Source of the DNA: Kiritimatiellia bacterium
GTDB lineage: Bacteria; Verrucomicrobiota; Kiritimatiellia; RFP12; DVOR01
Direction: 5' to 3'
DNA: 7,153 bases
Assembly (NCBI GenBank): GCA_017548245.1
Contig: JAFYMU010000214.1
Span: forward strand, 1 to 7,153
Both the position numbers and the translations under genes were made by a program. This document shows, piece after piece, positions 6,202 to 7,153 of this stretch. The notes beneath the pieces were generated by a model that was given only the letters and a program-made list of their open reading frames with translations, was not told the origin of the DNA and did not search any database. Each line of letters begins with the position of its first letter. Within the stretch, counting starts at the first letter, position 1.

Positions 6202-6959
6202 TGCGCTTGGTGTGCATTGACATTGGTAATACGTCCGCCACGCTGGGCCTCTATGAGGACGGCGTGGTTTCGCGTATCACGCATATCGATGGTGGGATTC
6301 GCAAGAATCCTGAAGCCTGTGCCGATATGGTACGTCTCATTGCCTCTGAAGCCGTGGAAGGCGTCTCAATCGCCTCGGTGGTGCCAGAGGTGAATAGCAA
6401 ATGGCGTCGTCTCATCCGTGAAGTGTTGGGGTGTGTGCCCCGCTTTGTCACGGCAGAGAGCCCGCTTGGGTTTACGTTGGACTATCCGGCTCCCGAACGT
6501 ATTGGCGCGGATCGTTTGGCCGATGCGGCAGGTGGTTTGGCACGTTATGGTGCGCCCTTGATTGTGGTGGACTTTGGTACAGCATTGAACTTTGAGGTGA
6601 TTGACGAACGTCCGGCCTATGTGGGCGGCGTGATTACCCCTGGCTTGCCGTTGATGACCACCTATCTCCATGAAAAGACCGCACTCTTGCCGAAGGTGCA
6701 ATTGGGCGAAGGCGAAACGCCTGCCGTCGGTAAATCCACCGAAGAGGCTATTTCGTTGGGCGCGCAGGTCGGCTATCGTGGCATTGTGCGCGAACTCGTA
6801 GCCCATCTCCAGAAGCCCTTCAATGGCAAGGCCCATGTGGTTGCCACGGGTGGTTATGCCAGTTGGATTCTGAAGGATAGCGACTTGGAGATCGCGATTG
6901 ATCCCACGCTGACCTTGTACGGCTTAGGCAAGATCTTTGAAAATGGTGGAGCGGATTAA
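6201..6959 (+). CDS. coaX: Type III pantothenate kinase
   Basis: CoaX phosphorylates pantothenate, the first committed step of CoA synthesis. Type III enzymes belong to the ASKHA fold, need a monovalent cation and are not inhibited by CoA. The 252-residue product shows DIGNT (7-11, phosphate loop), ERIGADRLAD (99-108) with the catalytic Asp at 104, DFGTA (124-128), GGVITPG (142-148), GKSTEEAI (177-184), ATGGYA (215-220) and LTLYGL (237-242). Length is usual. The ATG at 6201 is chosen because it overlaps the nadC stop (TAATG), has GGAG at 6188-6191 and puts DIGNT at the customary distance from the N-terminus. The in-frame ATG at 6186 is less likely. After DFGTA the protein reads LNFE where many family members have TTFD, a local change with the main catalytic residues intact. 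Translational coupling to nadC is likely. Confidence 0.95.
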   Translation: MRLVCIDIGNTSATLGLYEDGVVSRITHIDGGIRKNPEACADMVRLIASEAVEGVSIASVVPEVNSKWRRLIREVLGCVPRFVTAESPLGFTLDYPAPERIGADRLADAAGGLARYGAPLIVVDFGTALNFEVIDERPAYVGGVITPGLPLMTTYLHEKTALLPKVQLGEGETPAVGKSTEEAISLGAQVGYRGIVRELVAHLQKPFNGKAHVVATGGYASWILKDSDLEIAIDPTLTLYGLGKIFENGGAD

Positions 6960-7153
6960 TGCTGTTTAGTCTTCTGCATGCGTTTTTACTCTTTGCGTGC
7001 GTGGTGCTGTTGGTGCGTTTGACGATGCCCGCGCGCTATGCATTGCTCAATCCCTATGCGGCCATGTTGGACTCCCTCGTGACGCGTGGGTTGGACAAAC
7101 TGAAACCTGCCTTTCCCCTTCCAACGAAGACCTTGTGCGGGTTGCTTCTTGTC
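6959..7153 (+). CDS. Partial small membrane protein, probably YggT-like
   Basis: An open frame starts with ATG at 6959, overlapping the coaX stop by one base, and runs off the window after 65 codons. GGTGGAG (6945-6951) lies 7 nt before the start. The N-terminus MLFSLLHAFLLFACVVLLV is a clear transmembrane segment ending in Arg20. A soluble stretch follows with LNPYAAMLDSL (30-40) and a basic/proline region. A second hydrophobic segment begins at about residue 58. One TM helix, an Arg, an N-P pair some ten residues later and then a Pro-rich turn before the next helix resembles the YggT (CCB3/YlmG) family of small inner-membrane proteins, but the match is weak and the gene is incomplete. Coupling to coaX and the hydrophobic pattern make it very likely a real gene even if the family call is wrong. 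Confidence 0.75.
   Translation, partial: MLFSLLHAFLLFACVVLLVRLTMPARYALLNPYAAMLDSLVTRGLDKLKPAFPLPTKTLCGLLLV

Overview
This is a 7.15 kb bacterial chromosomal segment in which every supported gene lies on the + strand. It carries housekeeping genes: two tRNAs, ribosomal protein bS21, the large subunit of carbamoyl-phosphate synthetase, an M42 aminopeptidase, NadC, CoaX and the start of a small membrane protein. Good Shine-Dalgarno sites, E. coli-like extended -10 promoters and clear intrinsic terminators fit a sigma70-type bacterium of moderate GC content. Leucine is written mostly as TTG. The 63-residue, lysine/arginine-rich bS21 would suit a PVC-type lineage (Verrucomicrobiota/Kiritimatiellota), but that placement is a guess from general impression and not shown by the sequence.

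Layout. Unit 1 (about 65-460): a strong extended -10 promoter, tRNA-Thr(TGT), then rpsU 28 nt behind it with no promoter in between, closed by an intrinsic terminator. Unit 2 (about 500-3866): a leader with a weak promoter candidate and a small hairpin, then carB (1067 aa), closed by a terminator with a UUCG tetraloop. carA is not in the window. Unit 3 (3908-4077): a very good promoter, a CAT-anticodon tRNA that looks like tRNA-Ile2 and not tRNA-Met, and a terminator. Unit 4 (about 4113 to beyond the window end): an operator-like palindrome and extended -10 promoter, then M42 peptidase - nadC - coaX - a probable YggT-like membrane protein. The peptidase and nadC are 41 bp apart. The nadC/coaX and coaX/next-gene junctions each overlap by one base (TAATG), so this looks like a translationally coupled operon.

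How the genes fit together. NadC completes de novo synthesis of nicotinate mononucleotide (toward NAD) and CoaX starts CoA synthesis from pantothenate, so the last operon joins two cofactor pathways. The M42 peptidase supplies amino acids from peptides and shares the promoter. carB feeds pyrimidine and arginine synthesis. rpsU and the tRNAs belong to translation.

I found no mobile element, CRISPR array, toxin-antitoxin pair, defence module or other undescribed system. The points worth a second look are small: the identity of the CAT tRNA and a C.A mismatch in its T-stem, a tRNA-rpsU dicistron with an exceptionally long Shine-Dalgarno site, an identical 12-base extended -10 string in two promoters, and a perfect 6-bp palindrome at the -35 region of the cofactor operon.
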